64,000 nt of DNA from Candidatus Melainabacteria bacterium (GCA_003963305.1 RXJR01000010.1:1-64000); one strand, 5' to 3'; shown: positions 7,258 through 17,081, counted from the stretch's first letter. Numbers and translations: made by a program. Notes: generated by a model from the letters alone, not told the origin.

Positions 7258-7482
7258 CTATGTATGCTCGCGGACCAGCGCAGACAGTTCAGCGAGAAAG
7301 GCGTCCCGCAGTGGATACAAAGACCCGTCGTCGCGCAACGCTTGGCTGGTGCCGTCGTCTGCGACTCGCATGGCGTTGATGGCATTGCGGTATCGCTGGA
7401 TAGCTGCAGAGTGGGCCTCGCTACGTGCGCCACCAGGTGCGCTAGCGACGTCGGTTACTGCGAAATTGATGTTGGCAGACAT
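7258..7482 (-). CDS. Unknown small protein, first gene of the patatin operon
   Basis: A 74-residue protein starting MSANINFAVTDVAS, preceded by AAAGGG about four bases from the ATG. It is rich in Ala, Arg and Asp and probably helical, with LYPLRDAFLAELSALVREH at the end. There is no signal peptide and no known motif. It heads a run of four minus-strand genes that ends at the terminator near 5597-5626. A promoter should lie in 7483-7700, but I see no convincing one. Confidence 0.55.
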   Translation of the reverse strand: MSANINFAVTDVASAPGGARSEAHSAAIQRYRNAINAMRVADDGTSQALRDDGSLYPLRDAFLAELSALVREHT

Positions 7483-8273
7483 TGTTTCCCTTTCAAACAT
7501 TAGAAGCTGGTGCGCATGATGACCAAACGATGCTTGCCGAGCAACACGAGAGTTACAGACGGCGATGCAATGTTTTGATCAATGCTGAATGGCTGGTTGA
7601 GACGACTCAAAAAAAAATGCGGATGAAACAGATACTTAACTATGCCAGCCACGCCTTATCAAGAGCAATGACAGAAGCCAGTCCATTCACCGAATTGGTC
7701 AAATCAAACACATTGTCAAGTAGCGAAGTCGGAATAGCGCGCCGGCGGCACTGAGACGGGAGCGATCCGCCCAACGGCATCTAACCCACTAGCTGAAGGA
7801 ACTGTTCTTTGCAATGACAAGCGCGCCATACACAACTGAAGGGCGCAGCTAGCCGATTCCGGCAGTTGTCGAGTCATCGCTTATTTCATTAGCAACGAGC
7901 TGCTGAGCGGATTGATGATGAAATTATAAATTCGACGTTGGTCAATGCCGCCCCGTGCCAAAGATTAAGAGAACAGCCATAACGTCCGAAAACCCTGACT
8001 CCACGCTACTTTTCGAAACATTTCGACGGTAATTATTGATTTACTCATTCTCAATAAGCAAATCCAGGAGAACCCGTCAGGTGCTCGATTAAGAAACTTA
8101 ACAGGGCAATTTCAGCCCACCTGTAATGATTTCGATAAAGTTGAGCCTGTTTTGCGCTGCGAAGCGTTCTCAACAAGGAAGATGGTGTAGTATTCTAGGC
8201 AGTTCAATCGCAGCAGGTGTGGACCGCCCGGTCCGGCACACTGCTTTACAGTCCACTGGAGGGAGTTAGAAAC
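7483..8273. other. 790-base intergenic region, mostly featureless
   Basis: It separates the minus-strand operon from rpsD and must hold both promoters. A 90-codon open frame at 7485-7754 has no ribosome site and no protein-like composition. A short hairpin GGACC-GCCC-GGTCC at 8221-8234 lies in the rpsD leader, where S4 often controls its own translation; that function is only a possibility. No RNA gene is recognised. Confidence 0.4.
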
Positions 8274-8867
8274 ATGCGTTATTTGGGCTCGAAGTGCAAA
8301 AGATGCCGAGCTGTAGGTCAGAGCGTTTGCGGTCGAGTCAAATGCGCCATCCTGCGCAAGCCCTCTCCTCCCGGTCAGCACGGCGCCGCTCGCAAGAAGA
8401 AAAGCGATTTTGCTTTGCAACTTGCTGAGAAGCAAAAAATTCGTTGGACTTATGATGTATCTGAACGCCAGTTCTACAGCGTGTACGAAGAAGCTTCGCG
8501 CGCCAAAGGCGTCACCGGTACAATCATGTTGCAAATTTTGGAATCACGTCTCGACAACATCGTATTCCGTTCAAACCTGGCTGGCAGCCGCGCTCATGCC
8601 CGTCAATTGATCAGCCATGGTCATGTCCTCTTGAATGGCAATCGCGTCACAGTGCCTTCCATCCGCACCAAGCTGGGTGACAAGATAACAATTCGCGACA
8701 AGAGCAAGTCTCAATTGAAGGACGCTCACAAAGCTGCAGTTATCGTTCCAGAATGGATCGCTGCTGAAGAAAAGAGCATGGAAGCTTCCATCACAATGAT
8801 TCCAACTCGCGAACAGCTCGATCAATCATTCAACGAACATCTCGTGATTGAGTACTACTCACGCTAA
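8274..8867 (+). CDS. rpsD: 30S ribosomal protein S4
   Basis: A 197-residue S4. It has the N-terminal helical domain and the S4 RNA-binding domain around SRLDNIVFRSNLAGSRAHAR and QLISHGHVLLNGNRVTVPS. S4 nucleates assembly of the 30S body by binding 16S rRNA. Residues 8-22 contain CKRCRAVGQSVCGRVKC, the four-Cys pattern of the zinc-binding form. The start is ATG 8274 with GGAGGGA about nine bases upstream; the longer frame from 8217 is rejected. It stands alone, not in the usual alpha operon with rpsM/rpsK/rpoA, which fits cyanobacteria-like genomes where rpsD is solitary. Confidence 0.97.
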   Translation: MRYLGSKCKRCRAVGQSVCGRVKCAILRKPSPPGQHGAARKKKSDFALQLAEKQKIRWTYDVSERQFYSVYEEASRAKGVTGTIMLQILESRLDNIVFRSNLAGSRAHARQLISHGHVLLNGNRVTVPSIRTKLGDKITIRDKSKSQLKDAHKAAVIVPEWIAAEEKSMEASITMIPTREQLDQSFNEHLVIEYYSR

Positions 8868-8874
8868 CGAACAG

Positions 8875-9549
8875 ATGCAGGAGTGGTCACCATCCTCTCT
8901 GGATGGTCAGAAAGCTCTTGTCGTGTTTGCGCATCCTGACGACTCCGATTTCTATGTCGGAGGCACGATTGCGCGCTTGACAGCGGCGGGCGTCAATGTC
9001 CACTACTTGTGCGCGAGCTACGGAGAGAAAGGCGATGCGCAGGGGTTCACGCCCGATCAGATTGCGCGCATCAGATTGGAAGAGCAACTGACTGCTGCCG
9101 AGATTCTGGGCGTATCTCGAGAAAACGTTGAATTTCTGGGGTTGCCGGATGGCGGCATTGTCTGCAATCGCGAACTTATTGATGCCATCGTCAAGGTAAT
9201 TCGCCGAATCAAACCAGAAATCGTTATCGCTCTCGACATAAACACCCTGGACCCAGCCTGGGGAGTCAACCACGCTGACCATCGTGCGATAGGACAGGCA
9301 ACCATCGACGCCGTTTACCCATACGCTCGGAACAAGAATGAATTGCCGGACCTGCCACCACATGAAGTGCGGACCCTGCTCGTTCTCAACTATCGCGACC
9401 CTAACTGTTTCGTCGAGATCTCAGGCACGGCCTGGCAGTCGAAAAAGGCAGCGCTGTCAGCACACAAAAGCCAATGGGGCGATGCCGAACACGTAATTGA
9501 AAAAGCAAATCAAAGATCGCGGGAAAGCTTTACGCGCATCGACTGGTAG
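8875..9549 (+). CDS. PIG-L (LmbE-like) family deacetylase
   Basis: A 224-residue protein with the family zinc site: AHPDDSD near the start (His20, Asp23) and HADH (His133, His136). PIG-L enzymes remove N-acetyl groups from GlcNAc-linked substrates, as in BshB (bacillithiol), MshB (mycothiol) and antibiotic pathways. The substrate here is unknown. The ATG at 8875 lies seven bases after rpsD's stop and has no good ribosome site. A TTG at 8848 inside rpsD would add nine residues and permit translational coupling. The C-terminal half (SAHKSQWG) also fits the family. Confidence 0.88.
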   Translation: MQEWSPSSLDGQKALVVFAHPDDSDFYVGGTIARLTAAGVNVHYLCASYGEKGDAQGFTPDQIARIRLEEQLTAAEILGVSRENVEFLGLPDGGIVCNRELIDAIVKVIRRIKPEIVIALDINTLDPAWGVNHADHRAIGQATIDAVYPYARNKNELPDLPPHEVRTLLVLNYRDPNCFVEISGTAWQSKKAALSAHKSQWGDAEHVIEKANQRSRESFTRIDW

Positions 9550-9597
9550 GGTAAACCCTATTTCCGGAATATCACACCATTGGTTAGCATACTTCTT

Positions 9598-10380
9598 ATG
9601 GGTGAAAAAATACGCCGTCTACCTCTGCTTTCAAACCAGCGCGCACGTATGTCGGCGTGCATACAGCTGTCGGTAATGTTTCATGCCTGGGTATTTTCAG
9701 GTTTCAGTGCAAACGCTCAAGCACAGGCGATACGCAGCGAGAAGGCTCAGCTGATGCAAGCCCTGGCCTACGCAAGACGTGCAGGAATAGATATTTCAAC
9801 ATACCAGAAAACGTTGAAAGAGCCTCCATTTGAAGCAGGATTCGAAAATCGTCCGGAGCTAGCCAGGGCGGCCCACAGCCTTCTCGAACAGATGCTGGAT
9901 CAAGTCAGTCGCCAACTTTCAAATGGTGATCCTGACGTCGTAGCTGCCAATCGCGACGGTATCTTGATTGTAGACAGCGGCGACAGCAAGGTGGCAAGCC
10001 ATTCTCTTCTTGTCAGACGAGATGGATCAGTGCAATACACTATCGACAACAACGTACCTGGTCTGAGAGCGTCAGGCCAACAGTATCGTTTCGGAGGCAA
10101 GACCGGTTCAATAAAGATTTCCACGGCACAGGCGGCACGCCTTTTCGAACTGACTGGCGACGGCGGCAAACTGTATAGGATTGCCGCTACAGCCCTGCTT
10201 CCCGATCGTGATGACGGAAATTTTCTGATACCACAGATGGTTTACGTCGACTATAACGATAACACCTCTCCTAATCTGCTTTGCGCCAGCAATGAGCACG
10301 GTAAGGAGCTGGCTGAGTGCTGCAAATCCATCCAGGCGTCCACCCAAATAAACAAACTTGCGCAAATCAAGAACCTCTAA
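9598..10380 (+). CDS. Unknown secreted protein
   Basis: A 260-residue protein from ATG 9598 (a TTG at 9580 would add six residues). It has a basic start, a hydrophobic stretch around LSVMFHAWVFSGFSA and a likely signal cleavage after ANA. The mature part is mixed alpha/beta with no motif I know. It contains a polar middle (DSGDSKVASHSLLVRRDG) and a Cys pair near the end (AECCKS). It ends four bases before the convergent kinase gene stop. It is probably periplasmic or exported; function unknown. Confidence 0.7.
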   Translation: MGEKIRRLPLLSNQRARMSACIQLSVMFHAWVFSGFSANAQAQAIRSEKAQLMQALAYARRAGIDISTYQKTLKEPPFEAGFENRPELARAAHSLLEQMLDQVSRQLSNGDPDVVAANRDGILIVDSGDSKVASHSLLVRRDGSVQYTIDNNVPGLRASGQQYRFGGKTGSIKISTAQAARLFELTGDGGKLYRIAATALLPDRDDGNFLIPQMVYVDYNDNTSPNLLCASNEHGKELAECCKSIQASTQINKLAQIKNL

Positions 10381-10383
10381 CGC

Positions 10384-12570
10384 TCAGACATCAGGGTCTC
10401 CGACAACCCTGTTCCTGACAAACTCCAGGCGCGGTGAGCGAAATTCCGGTATTCCTTCAAGCTCTTGAGAGAGCTTATTGTCCACCCAAAGTTTCTTTAT
10501 CGACCGATTAGCTAGAATCCTTCGAACATCTTTAGCAGAAAGCGAACCGCAATCGATTGTCACTGTCTCAAGCTGATTACTTGCAGCAATCCAATCAATC
10601 AGTGCCGGCGGCGGTTTGAAATCATCCTTCCGCAGCCTCAAAGTTTTTAATCGCGGCAGTCGTCGCAGCCCCCTCAATACCTCTGGCGTGATAACGCAAT
10701 CGACTGTCAGGACCTCGAGCTTTTTGAAACTTTCCGGCTTAGCCCACAAAAACTTCGGATTGTAGTCTTGAAATTCCATAATCACCAGTGAAGGTAAGCA
10801 GGACAGTGAAGGTAAGCGCTGTGAAACAAATTTATTCTGCTTCAGTTTTATGCACTCCAGCCCTTCCAACTGTTCCACGGCATTCAACATACCGTCGGTA
10901 ACCTTTACCTTTTCAAAGCTTACCGATTTCAATTGCTTCCATTGGTTCAACTTGAGAAGACATTGCTCGAACCCTGTCAGCAACTCTTCCGGCTTCAATT
11001 TGACTTCAGGCAATTGCTTGCGATTCTCCGCCGCTTCAGCGTCGCGGACTGGTTTCCTTTCTTCTACTGAAAGAGTAAATTTACTGAGCCTGTCGGTATC
11101 CTCTATGATCTTGTCCAGCTCGAGCGCGTCGCCCAATACGGTGAAACTTGAAAACAAGTTTGGGTCGATTCGATTGATGATTTCCGGATGGGCAATTGTC
11201 AAATTATCGTAGGTTTGAGCGACGATAAAACCAAGCCTGGCGTCGGCTGGAACATCGACGTAATCCTTCGCATACAACACATCGCCAATGCGCTCATAGT
11301 GCGAGTTCATCGGAACAATACGCCCTATCTCTTGTGCCGGACATTTGATTCTTAGCAAACGCTTGCCGTCACGTCCTAACGTCGACGTCGTCAGTGGTAC
11401 AACAGGCGGAATCGAATCAACAGAAAACGGTATCTGATTGCCTTGCCCAACTGTCGGCGCAACCTCCTCTTTTTTCTGAACAGGCTCTACCACTTCGTGA
11501 ACCCGGTTCTGCTCTGGTGATACCAGCTGCCAGGCGAAATAGGTGGCAGCAGAACTGGCGGCCATGACACCAGCAACAAGAAATCCCAATTGCCCGACAG
11601 AGAGAGAGACATTAGCCGACTGTTTTTCCACACCACTGGAACTAGCGGCGCGTTTCCTTTGCTCGATCAACTGAGCGCCTGCACCGGGATTCAACTCGTC
11701 GATGATTTCTAGCGCATCCGAGTAACGCTGGGAGGGCTCTTTGGCAAGCATCGTGGACACCACGTGCTCCCACTGAGGTGAAAACTTCAAACCCAGACTT
11801 GCTTCAGACATCGGCACAATCGCGGTGCCTTTATGAAGCATCATCGTGCGCAGAGCATTGACGCCAACATGCGGTGGTGCGCCGGTAAGAGCCTCGTACG
11901 TAACGCACCCGAGCGAATAAATATCGGTACGCTGGTCAATAAGTCCACCTGCGCATTGCTCAGGGCTCATGTAGAGCGGGCTGCCGAAAATCTCACCGGT
12001 ACGAGTCAACTCCTCCAACTGGCCTGCCTCTTCGTTGACGATTTTGGCGATACCAAAATCCAGAATTTTCACAGCCAGTTCCGGTGAAAACGAAATCATG
12101 ATATTCCCCGGTTTCACATCACGATGAATAACCGAGTGCGCATGAGCGTAAGAAAGTGCATGGCAGACCCCTTCAAGAATAGGTTTATATTCTTCAGGCG
12201 TCAGCACAGTCTTGCGCTTGATCATATCTGCAAGCGTCTCTCCAGTGACAAGATCCATAACCAGGTATGGATCTCCAGACTCGAGGATGCCGAAGTCGTG
12301 CACTTTCACAAGGTTGGGGTGGCTAAGCGAGAATGCGGCTTTTGCCTCATTTTGGAAACGCTTGATTAGCACTGCATTTGGTGCACATTTCACATCAAGA
12401 ACTTTAAGGGCAAATTGCTTTTCAAAAAATATGTTAGTCGCACGATAAACTGTGCCCATTCCGCCGGCACCAAGAACCGATTCGATACGGTATTTGCCGG
12501 CGACAATCTCGCCGGCAGATAGCCCACCGGAACCACTCGATGATATTGTCCGAAACTGCTCTTCTTCCAT
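10384..12570 (-). CDS. Membrane Ser/Thr protein kinase with extracytoplasmic leucine-rich region
   Basis: A 728-residue protein. The PknB-type kinase domain covers about residues 25-285 with an intact catalytic set: GAGGMGTVYRA loop, Lys in FALKVLD, HRDVKPGN, DFG and YMSPEQ. A single membrane helix (FLVAGVMAASSAATYFAW) follows near residue 330. The rest, about 380 residues, would face the periplasm. Its last 200 residues contain irregular leucine-rich repeats (LEGLECIKLKQNK, LRRLPRLKTLRLRKDD), a fold that often binds proteins. This suggests a receptor kinase with an LRR-like sensor. ATG 12570 is preferred over the adjacent TTG 12573. It is transcribed divergently from the TPR gene at 12821. 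Confidence 0.93.
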   Translation of the reverse strand: MEEEQFRTISSSGSGGLSAGEIVAGKYRIESVLGAGGMGTVYRATNIFFEKQFALKVLDVKCAPNAVLIKRFQNEAKAAFSLSHPNLVKVHDFGILESGDPYLVMDLVTGETLADMIKRKTVLTPEEYKPILEGVCHALSYAHAHSVIHRDVKPGNIMISFSPELAVKILDFGIAKIVNEEAGQLEELTRTGEIFGSPLYMSPEQCAGGLIDQRTDIYSLGCVTYEALTGAPPHVGVNALRTMMLHKGTAIVPMSEASLGLKFSPQWEHVVSTMLAKEPSQRYSDALEIIDELNPGAGAQLIEQRKRAASSSGVEKQSANVSLSVGQLGFLVAGVMAASSAATYFAWQLVSPEQNRVHEVVEPVQKKEEVAPTVGQGNQIPFSVDSIPPVVPLTTSTLGRDGKRLLRIKCPAQEIGRIVPMNSHYERIGDVLYAKDYVDVPADARLGFIVAQTYDNLTIAHPEIINRIDPNLFSSFTVLGDALELDKIIEDTDRLSKFTLSVEERKPVRDAEAAENRKQLPEVKLKPEELLTGFEQCLLKLNQWKQLKSVSFEKVKVTDGMLNAVEQLEGLECIKLKQNKFVSQRLPSLSCLPSLVIMEFQDYNPKFLWAKPESFKKLEVLTVDCVITPEVLRGLRRLPRLKTLRLRKDDFKPPPALIDWIAASNQLETVTIDCGSLSAKDVRRILANRSIKKLWVDNKLSQELEGIPEFRSPRLEFVRNRVVGDPDV

Positions 12571-12820
12571 CAACTCGCCATCCTGATAGCTTTATGGACC
12601 ATCGACAGCCGGCCTAAACGCTGACGAGCTACTACCGGACATGTAAGAAACGACACAGACGCCCGACAGACCGGGCTTCAGGGTTAAGAGCCAAGCGCCC
12701 GGGCTCCACATGTTGTACTATTGCCTATTGTCGTGGGCAAACCCTCGGCGCTTCGCCCAACAGTCTAGTCAATAGCAATCTGGGGCAGAAAAATACCAAG
12801 TACTTAGTGAAGGGTTAAAA

Positions 12821-14221
12821 ATGAAACGTCTACTGCCAACCTTACTAATTTTGAGCGCGTTTTCCCTGCCCATGGCTGAGGCGCAATCATCGCAAGCCAA
12901 CGATTACACAGAGCGCGCCACGACACTCGCTAAGCAAGGCGACTATGCCGGAGCGTTGAAGAACTACAACGCAGCCATCAAGGCCTCCCCAACAGAGTAT
13001 GCAGGTTACCTGAACCGGGCCCAGTTCTATCGGGTTCTGAAAAAAACAGACCTGGCAATGGCCGACTTCAATCAGGCAGTAAGAATCAGCGGAAACGACC
13101 CACAGGTTATCTACGAGCGTGCCAAATTCAATCTCGACTTGAAGAAATATCCGCAGGCACTGGCTGACGTTAATCGCTCCATTCAATCAGACCCGAACGT
13201 TGCTGACCGTTACGCTACTCGCGCGGCAATCTATCAGGCCATGAAGCAATACAACAAAGCCATAGTTGACTGCAGCAAATTCCTGGCTACAAACCCTCGA
13301 GCCGGTCAAATCTACGATGCACGCGGCTCCGCGTTTTTAGGACTGAACCAGCTGGATAAAGCAATTGCAGATTATTCAGCCGCCATTGCCTGCAACAATA
13401 AAGATGCATTCGGTCTGGCTATGCGTGGAAGAATCTACGAGAAACAGAAAAAATACGATCTTGCACTGGCAGATTTAAATCGAGTCATTGTCCAGGTACC
13501 AGACGGTCCGAGCAAAGCAAAATACTATGAAGAGCGCCTCAAGCTGTACAAATCTCTCAATGAAAGCAACGAAGATTTGATCGCTTCAGACCTTGAAAGA
13601 ATCGCCGCTCTCGAACCGAAAAACACAGAAGTACGCTATCGCTTCTCCAGCATGGCCTGGCGAAAACAGCCTCAAATGGCAATCAGATGCATGACAGAGG
13701 CAGTTGCGCTCGAGCCCACCAACGTGAAATTCCTTGCCCTGCTCGGCAAAGTACAGGCAGAAACAGGCAAAAACAAAGAAGCGCTCGAGAATTTAAACAA
13801 GGCACTTGCTGTTGACCCGAACAACTTCGAGAGTCTAACAGCTAGAGCCCAAGCCCTTCTTGGAGACTACAAATTTGCCGAAGCGCTGGCTGACTTAGAT
13901 AAGGCAATCAGCTTGAATCCCAACGGAGTAGAGGTTTTCTACTTCAAAGGACAAGCCGAAGAAGGGCTGCGACACAGCAAAGCTGCAGTTGAAGCCTACG
14001 GCAAATTCGCGCACCTGAAAGCACAGGCGGCAAACCGCACTAATGAAGACGATCGCCGCATCGAGCAAGCAAAACGCAAAGTAGACCTTCTCACTGCCAA
14101 CCTGAGCGAGGCAGAGAAAGCTGCTCTCAACGTCCCTGCTCCAATTTCGACACCACCTTCAACGGCCCCCGCCCCCAAACAAGAAAAAGAATCTCCCGGC
14201 GCCGCAGCGCCCGGCAAGTAG
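12821..14221 (+). CDS. Secreted tetratricopeptide-repeat protein
   Basis: A 466-residue protein. A signal peptide (MKRLLPTLLILSAFSLPMAEA) is followed by about ten TPR units spanning residues 25-400, for example YTERATTLAKQGDYAGALKN and AFLGLNQLDKAIADYSAAIA. TPR arrays are protein-binding scaffolds, so this is probably a periplasmic adaptor. The tail is Pro/Ala-rich (PAPISTPPSTAPAPKQE). AAGGG lies six bases before the ATG. Its stop overlaps the next gene's GTG start by one base, so the two are translationally coupled. The 250-base gap to the divergent kinase must hold both promoters; none is clear. Confidence 0.92.
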   Translation: MKRLLPTLLILSAFSLPMAEAQSSQANDYTERATTLAKQGDYAGALKNYNAAIKASPTEYAGYLNRAQFYRVLKKTDLAMADFNQAVRISGNDPQVIYERAKFNLDLKKYPQALADVNRSIQSDPNVADRYATRAAIYQAMKQYNKAIVDCSKFLATNPRAGQIYDARGSAFLGLNQLDKAIADYSAAIACNNKDAFGLAMRGRIYEKQKKYDLALADLNRVIVQVPDGPSKAKYYEERLKLYKSLNESNEDLIASDLERIAALEPKNTEVRYRFSSMAWRKQPQMAIRCMTEAVALEPTNVKFLALLGKVQAETGKNKEALENLNKALAVDPNNFESLTARAQALLGDYKFAEALADLDKAISLNPNGVEVFYFKGQAEEGLRHSKAAVEAYGKFAHLKAQAANRTNEDDRRIEQAKRKVDLLTANLSEAEKAALNVPAPISTPPSTAPAPKQEKESPGAAAPGK

Positions 14222-14763
14222 TGACGGCATCGTTCACCAACATTCATCTTCATACCGATGACGCGGCAGCCGTGCGCGCGGCACTTGACGCCGCCGAAAT
14301 CACGCAGTCAAAAATGTTTGGTCGAGCGGGAACGCCCTGGGTAAGCGTCTATCCACGCGCCACCGAAGACGGTGCCCCCGATTTCGACCTGCTCAAGGCG
14401 TTTGCCTTTTCACTCTCCAGACATTTAGACACGATCGCGCTGGCAGTCATGGTTGAGAGAAGCGCAAATCTCAGATTCGCACTATACAAAAACGGAATCT
14501 TGCTCGATGAATACGCTCTTCATCCCGACTTCCCCGACTGTTCGCGGCCTCCAGTCGGAGGCAAAACGGAAGTGCTTCTGCCTTTAACGATAGAAGGAAC
14601 AAGCAAGAAAGACCTCGACATTTTGCTCCATCCAGGCAAGAAAGATAAGGTGCAGCGTGATGCGGAGTCGATAGCCCAAGCCCTTGCCCATTTTCTAGCT
14701 TTGCCGAGAGCGCAGGTCAGCATGGGCTTCAATCATCTCAAAGAAGCGCAAGCAGGGCGCTGA
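14221..14763 (+). CDS. Unknown protein coupled to the TPR gene
   Basis: A 180-residue cytosolic alpha/beta protein starting at GTG 14221, which shares one base with the upstream TAG. The sequence has MFGRAGTPWVSVYPRATEDG near the start, a central LALAVM-type strand and a predicted helix at the end (AQALAHFLALPRAQ). It lacks a signal peptide although its upstream partner is exported. I do not recognise the family. Coupled translation implies matched amounts of the two proteins. Confidence 0.8.
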   Translation: MTASFTNIHLHTDDAAAVRAALDAAEITQSKMFGRAGTPWVSVYPRATEDGAPDFDLLKAFAFSLSRHLDTIALAVMVERSANLRFALYKNGILLDEYALHPDFPDCSRPPVGGKTEVLLPLTIEGTSKKDLDILLHPGKKDKVQRDAESIAQALAHFLALPRAQVSMGFNHLKEAQAGR

Positions 14764-14811
14764 AACCCGATGCAACCGACGTTCGGGATGCACAAACTTG
14801 CTTGACGGAAT

Positions 14812-14855
14812 ATGCCATGTCGGTGCGGTCAGCGCGCTTGATGCGCTGATGGCAT
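14812..14855. terminator. Two-part hairpin between convergent genes
   Basis: Outer arms ATGCCAT (14812-14818) and ATGGCAT (14849-14855) enclose the perfect inner stem CAGCGC/GCGCTG (14830-14835 with 14843-14848). It lies between the convergent stops at 14763 and 14862, where a bidirectional terminator is expected. No strong T-run is present. Confidence 0.45.
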
Positions 14856-14861
14856 GTAAGA

Positions 14862-17081
14862 CTATACGCGAATCGTCCGCACAACGTAAACAGTGCGTTC
14901 GGCGCCGGCCAGAACGAGAACGGAGATGCTTTCTCCAGCCTTGCGTCCGGCAATTGATTGCACAAGCCAGCAGTTCGGACGGTAATCCTCCATCGGAATA
15001 AATACAGGCTCCGCTATCACACATCTGAAAAACCGCGCCACAGCCTGGGGATTGTCGTTGCTGACAAACTTCTGCTCGAACACCTTGTCTTTTATAAAGA
15101 GTCTGCCGTCAGGCACAGACTCGGCATAAAGCTCGACGCCAAGACGTTTTTCAAGATCCAGCAGTTGCTCAGTCTTTTTCACGTTGACCGGCTTATTGCT
15201 GACGTGTACGCGCTTCAATTGCAGAAACTGCTCGCCAGCTATGCCTTTACCCAAATGAACGGAGATCGTCTCAACCGGTTTGATCGCTTCGATGAAATAT
15301 TGCGAGGAAGTAGCGGTGAGATAGCTGCTCTGTTTCAGCGCCGCCAAATAGAACAATGATACTTCTTGCAGCGAAGCACCGACGACGCTGAATAACTGCG
15401 ACTGAGCGTGCGTTTCATTCAAGCAGGCGCCTACAGGTGTAAGCGCCTGGTGTATCGGCAAATTAAAAACCTGATTGAGATCGTCTGCATCGTTTATCGG
15501 AAGTGCGCTTCGCAGTTGAATCTCTGCTTCGGAGTGAGCTTTCTTGGAAAGAATAATGACGGTACCGTTGTGCTGAGCTCGAATCAGTGACACCGAGCGT
15601 GATATCGTCTGCGTCTCATCAAAAAGCACATAGGTGTCCGGAGTGGGCATGGCATTCATGACAGGGTCAGGCGCTCGCCCTTTGTAGTGAGCCGCCAGCA
15701 TTTGATTCATCAAGTTCTGGCTAATTGGACTGTAGGGATCTACCACAACCGTTTTGCTGAGATGGAAATTGAAGACAGCCGTGGAAACAGACTTGTTGAG
15801 CGCATCGAAGTAGAATTTGCTGACCAGTGCAGTTTGATCGGTGCTGAGGAAATCCATGCTGTAACGTCCCTGGTACTCTCTGGAATCTCCCTTCGGGCGC
15901 GAGTTTGGATAAATCGGCAGAAGCAAAGTATCTTCCACAACTCTTTTGGGATCTGCGGCCGGCTCAATATATTTCTCGTAAGCCGATTTGAAGCCGTCCA
16001 ACCCAATTGAACGCAGTTGCTTCTTGTCTGGAAACTTCTCCAGCCGACAGCGCTCAGGGTAGAGACCGGCCGCATGCAGCAGATCAGAGAGAGATTTTAC
16101 ACACTTGTCTAAATTGCCGTTGGCGACTCGCTTGAGCGGCATGTTTTCTTCCGCTTTGCGAAACTCGAGTGAATCGGCGAGGGGAATCAGTGCCGGCAAA
16201 TCTTGCTCATTGATGATCGACTGGCTGAAATTGTATTCGCCATCGGACCGCTCCAGATAGTCGATAACGGAATAAGGAGTTTCGCTTCTGGCATAAATCT
16301 TCTGCAAAAAGGCCTTCTGCTCGGCATACATCGTCGACATCACGCTCAGCCGCATGCGGTCGAACTGGTCAAACAATTCATGGTCTCCGGGCAGACTGAA
16401 CGGATACCAGTTGTTCTCAGACAGCACCATAGGCAGTGCCATCGATCCACCTGGAGCACTGGTCAAATCTTTTGAAATCTTCAAAAGCAACTTCAGTCCG
16501 AGAATGTCTTCAGAACCGCTTATTACTACTTGATTGGCATGAGGCACTATGGCAACAGGCATACCTTTTAAACGCAAATTTGCCACTTTGTCGGTGAGCA
16601 GAAGCTTAGCGGGGTTGTGATCCAACCCCGGTGGTGCCATGTAGACACCAGGTGCCACGAGTTCGAAGGGGTAGGAAGAGATTTCACTCAAGTTGGCAAA
16701 TGCGATGCCCAGCGCTTCACTGAACTGCATATCCCACTTGTTGAGCAAATCCTGTCGAACAATAGATTCAGTCTGACCACGGTCATAAACCAAACCCAGT
16801 GCATAGTGTTCGGCAATCGGCACATATGGAACTTGCAAGGCCAGCTGGGTTTCCAGACCGTCGTCAAAACTCTCGTCCTCGAGAGCAGCTTCGACTTCTT
16901 CCGACTGACTGAAATCACCCGCAGAAAAGGCTTGCGCCTGAGCAGCCAGCTCATCTAAATCATCGAGATCGAGTGGATCGTCGCTTTCATCACGGTCATC
17001 ATCACGGACAGTAACAGCCGCCACCGGACGCGGCAAAACCGGTCTGCGAGCCGCTCTCTCCAGCTGCAGCTCAAGATGCAT
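14862..17081 (-). CDS. Large unknown protein with a DUF1444-like region
   Basis: A 739-residue protein with no signal peptide. The first 120 residues are very acidic (DDPLDLDDLDELAAQ). Residues of about 90-270 resemble the YtpQ/DUF1444 family: SIVRQDLLNKWDMQFSEAL, then FELVAPGVYMAPPG, then GMPVAIVPHANQVVISGSED. The remaining 450 residues have no family I know and are mixed alpha/beta. ATG 17081 is chosen. Longer frames reach back to 17201, inside the upstream gene, but have no ribosome site. The gap to the upstream beta-solenoid gene is 58 bases, so the two probably share a transcript. Confidence 0.75.
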   Translation of the reverse strand: MHLELQLERAARRPVLPRPVAAVTVRDDDRDESDDPLDLDDLDELAAQAQAFSAGDFSQSEEVEAALEDESFDDGLETQLALQVPYVPIAEHYALGLVYDRGQTESIVRQDLLNKWDMQFSEALGIAFANLSEISSYPFELVAPGVYMAPPGLDHNPAKLLLTDKVANLRLKGMPVAIVPHANQVVISGSEDILGLKLLLKISKDLTSAPGGSMALPMVLSENNWYPFSLPGDHELFDQFDRMRLSVMSTMYAEQKAFLQKIYARSETPYSVIDYLERSDGEYNFSQSIINEQDLPALIPLADSLEFRKAEENMPLKRVANGNLDKCVKSLSDLLHAAGLYPERCRLEKFPDKKQLRSIGLDGFKSAYEKYIEPAADPKRVVEDTLLLPIYPNSRPKGDSREYQGRYSMDFLSTDQTALVSKFYFDALNKSVSTAVFNFHLSKTVVVDPYSPISQNLMNQMLAAHYKGRAPDPVMNAMPTPDTYVLFDETQTISRSVSLIRAQHNGTVIILSKKAHSEAEIQLRSALPINDADDLNQVFNLPIHQALTPVGACLNETHAQSQLFSVVGASLQEVSLFYLAALKQSSYLTATSSQYFIEAIKPVETISVHLGKGIAGEQFLQLKRVHVSNKPVNVKKTEQLLDLEKRLGVELYAESVPDGRLFIKDKVFEQKFVSNDNPQAVARFFRCVIAEPVFIPMEDYRPNCWLVQSIAGRKAGESISVLVLAGAERTVYVVRTIRV

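Noticed and set aside
7485-7754. 90-codon plus-strand frame upstream of rpsD
   Set aside because: No Shine-Dalgarno, unlike-protein composition, and it overlaps the start region of the divergent small gene.
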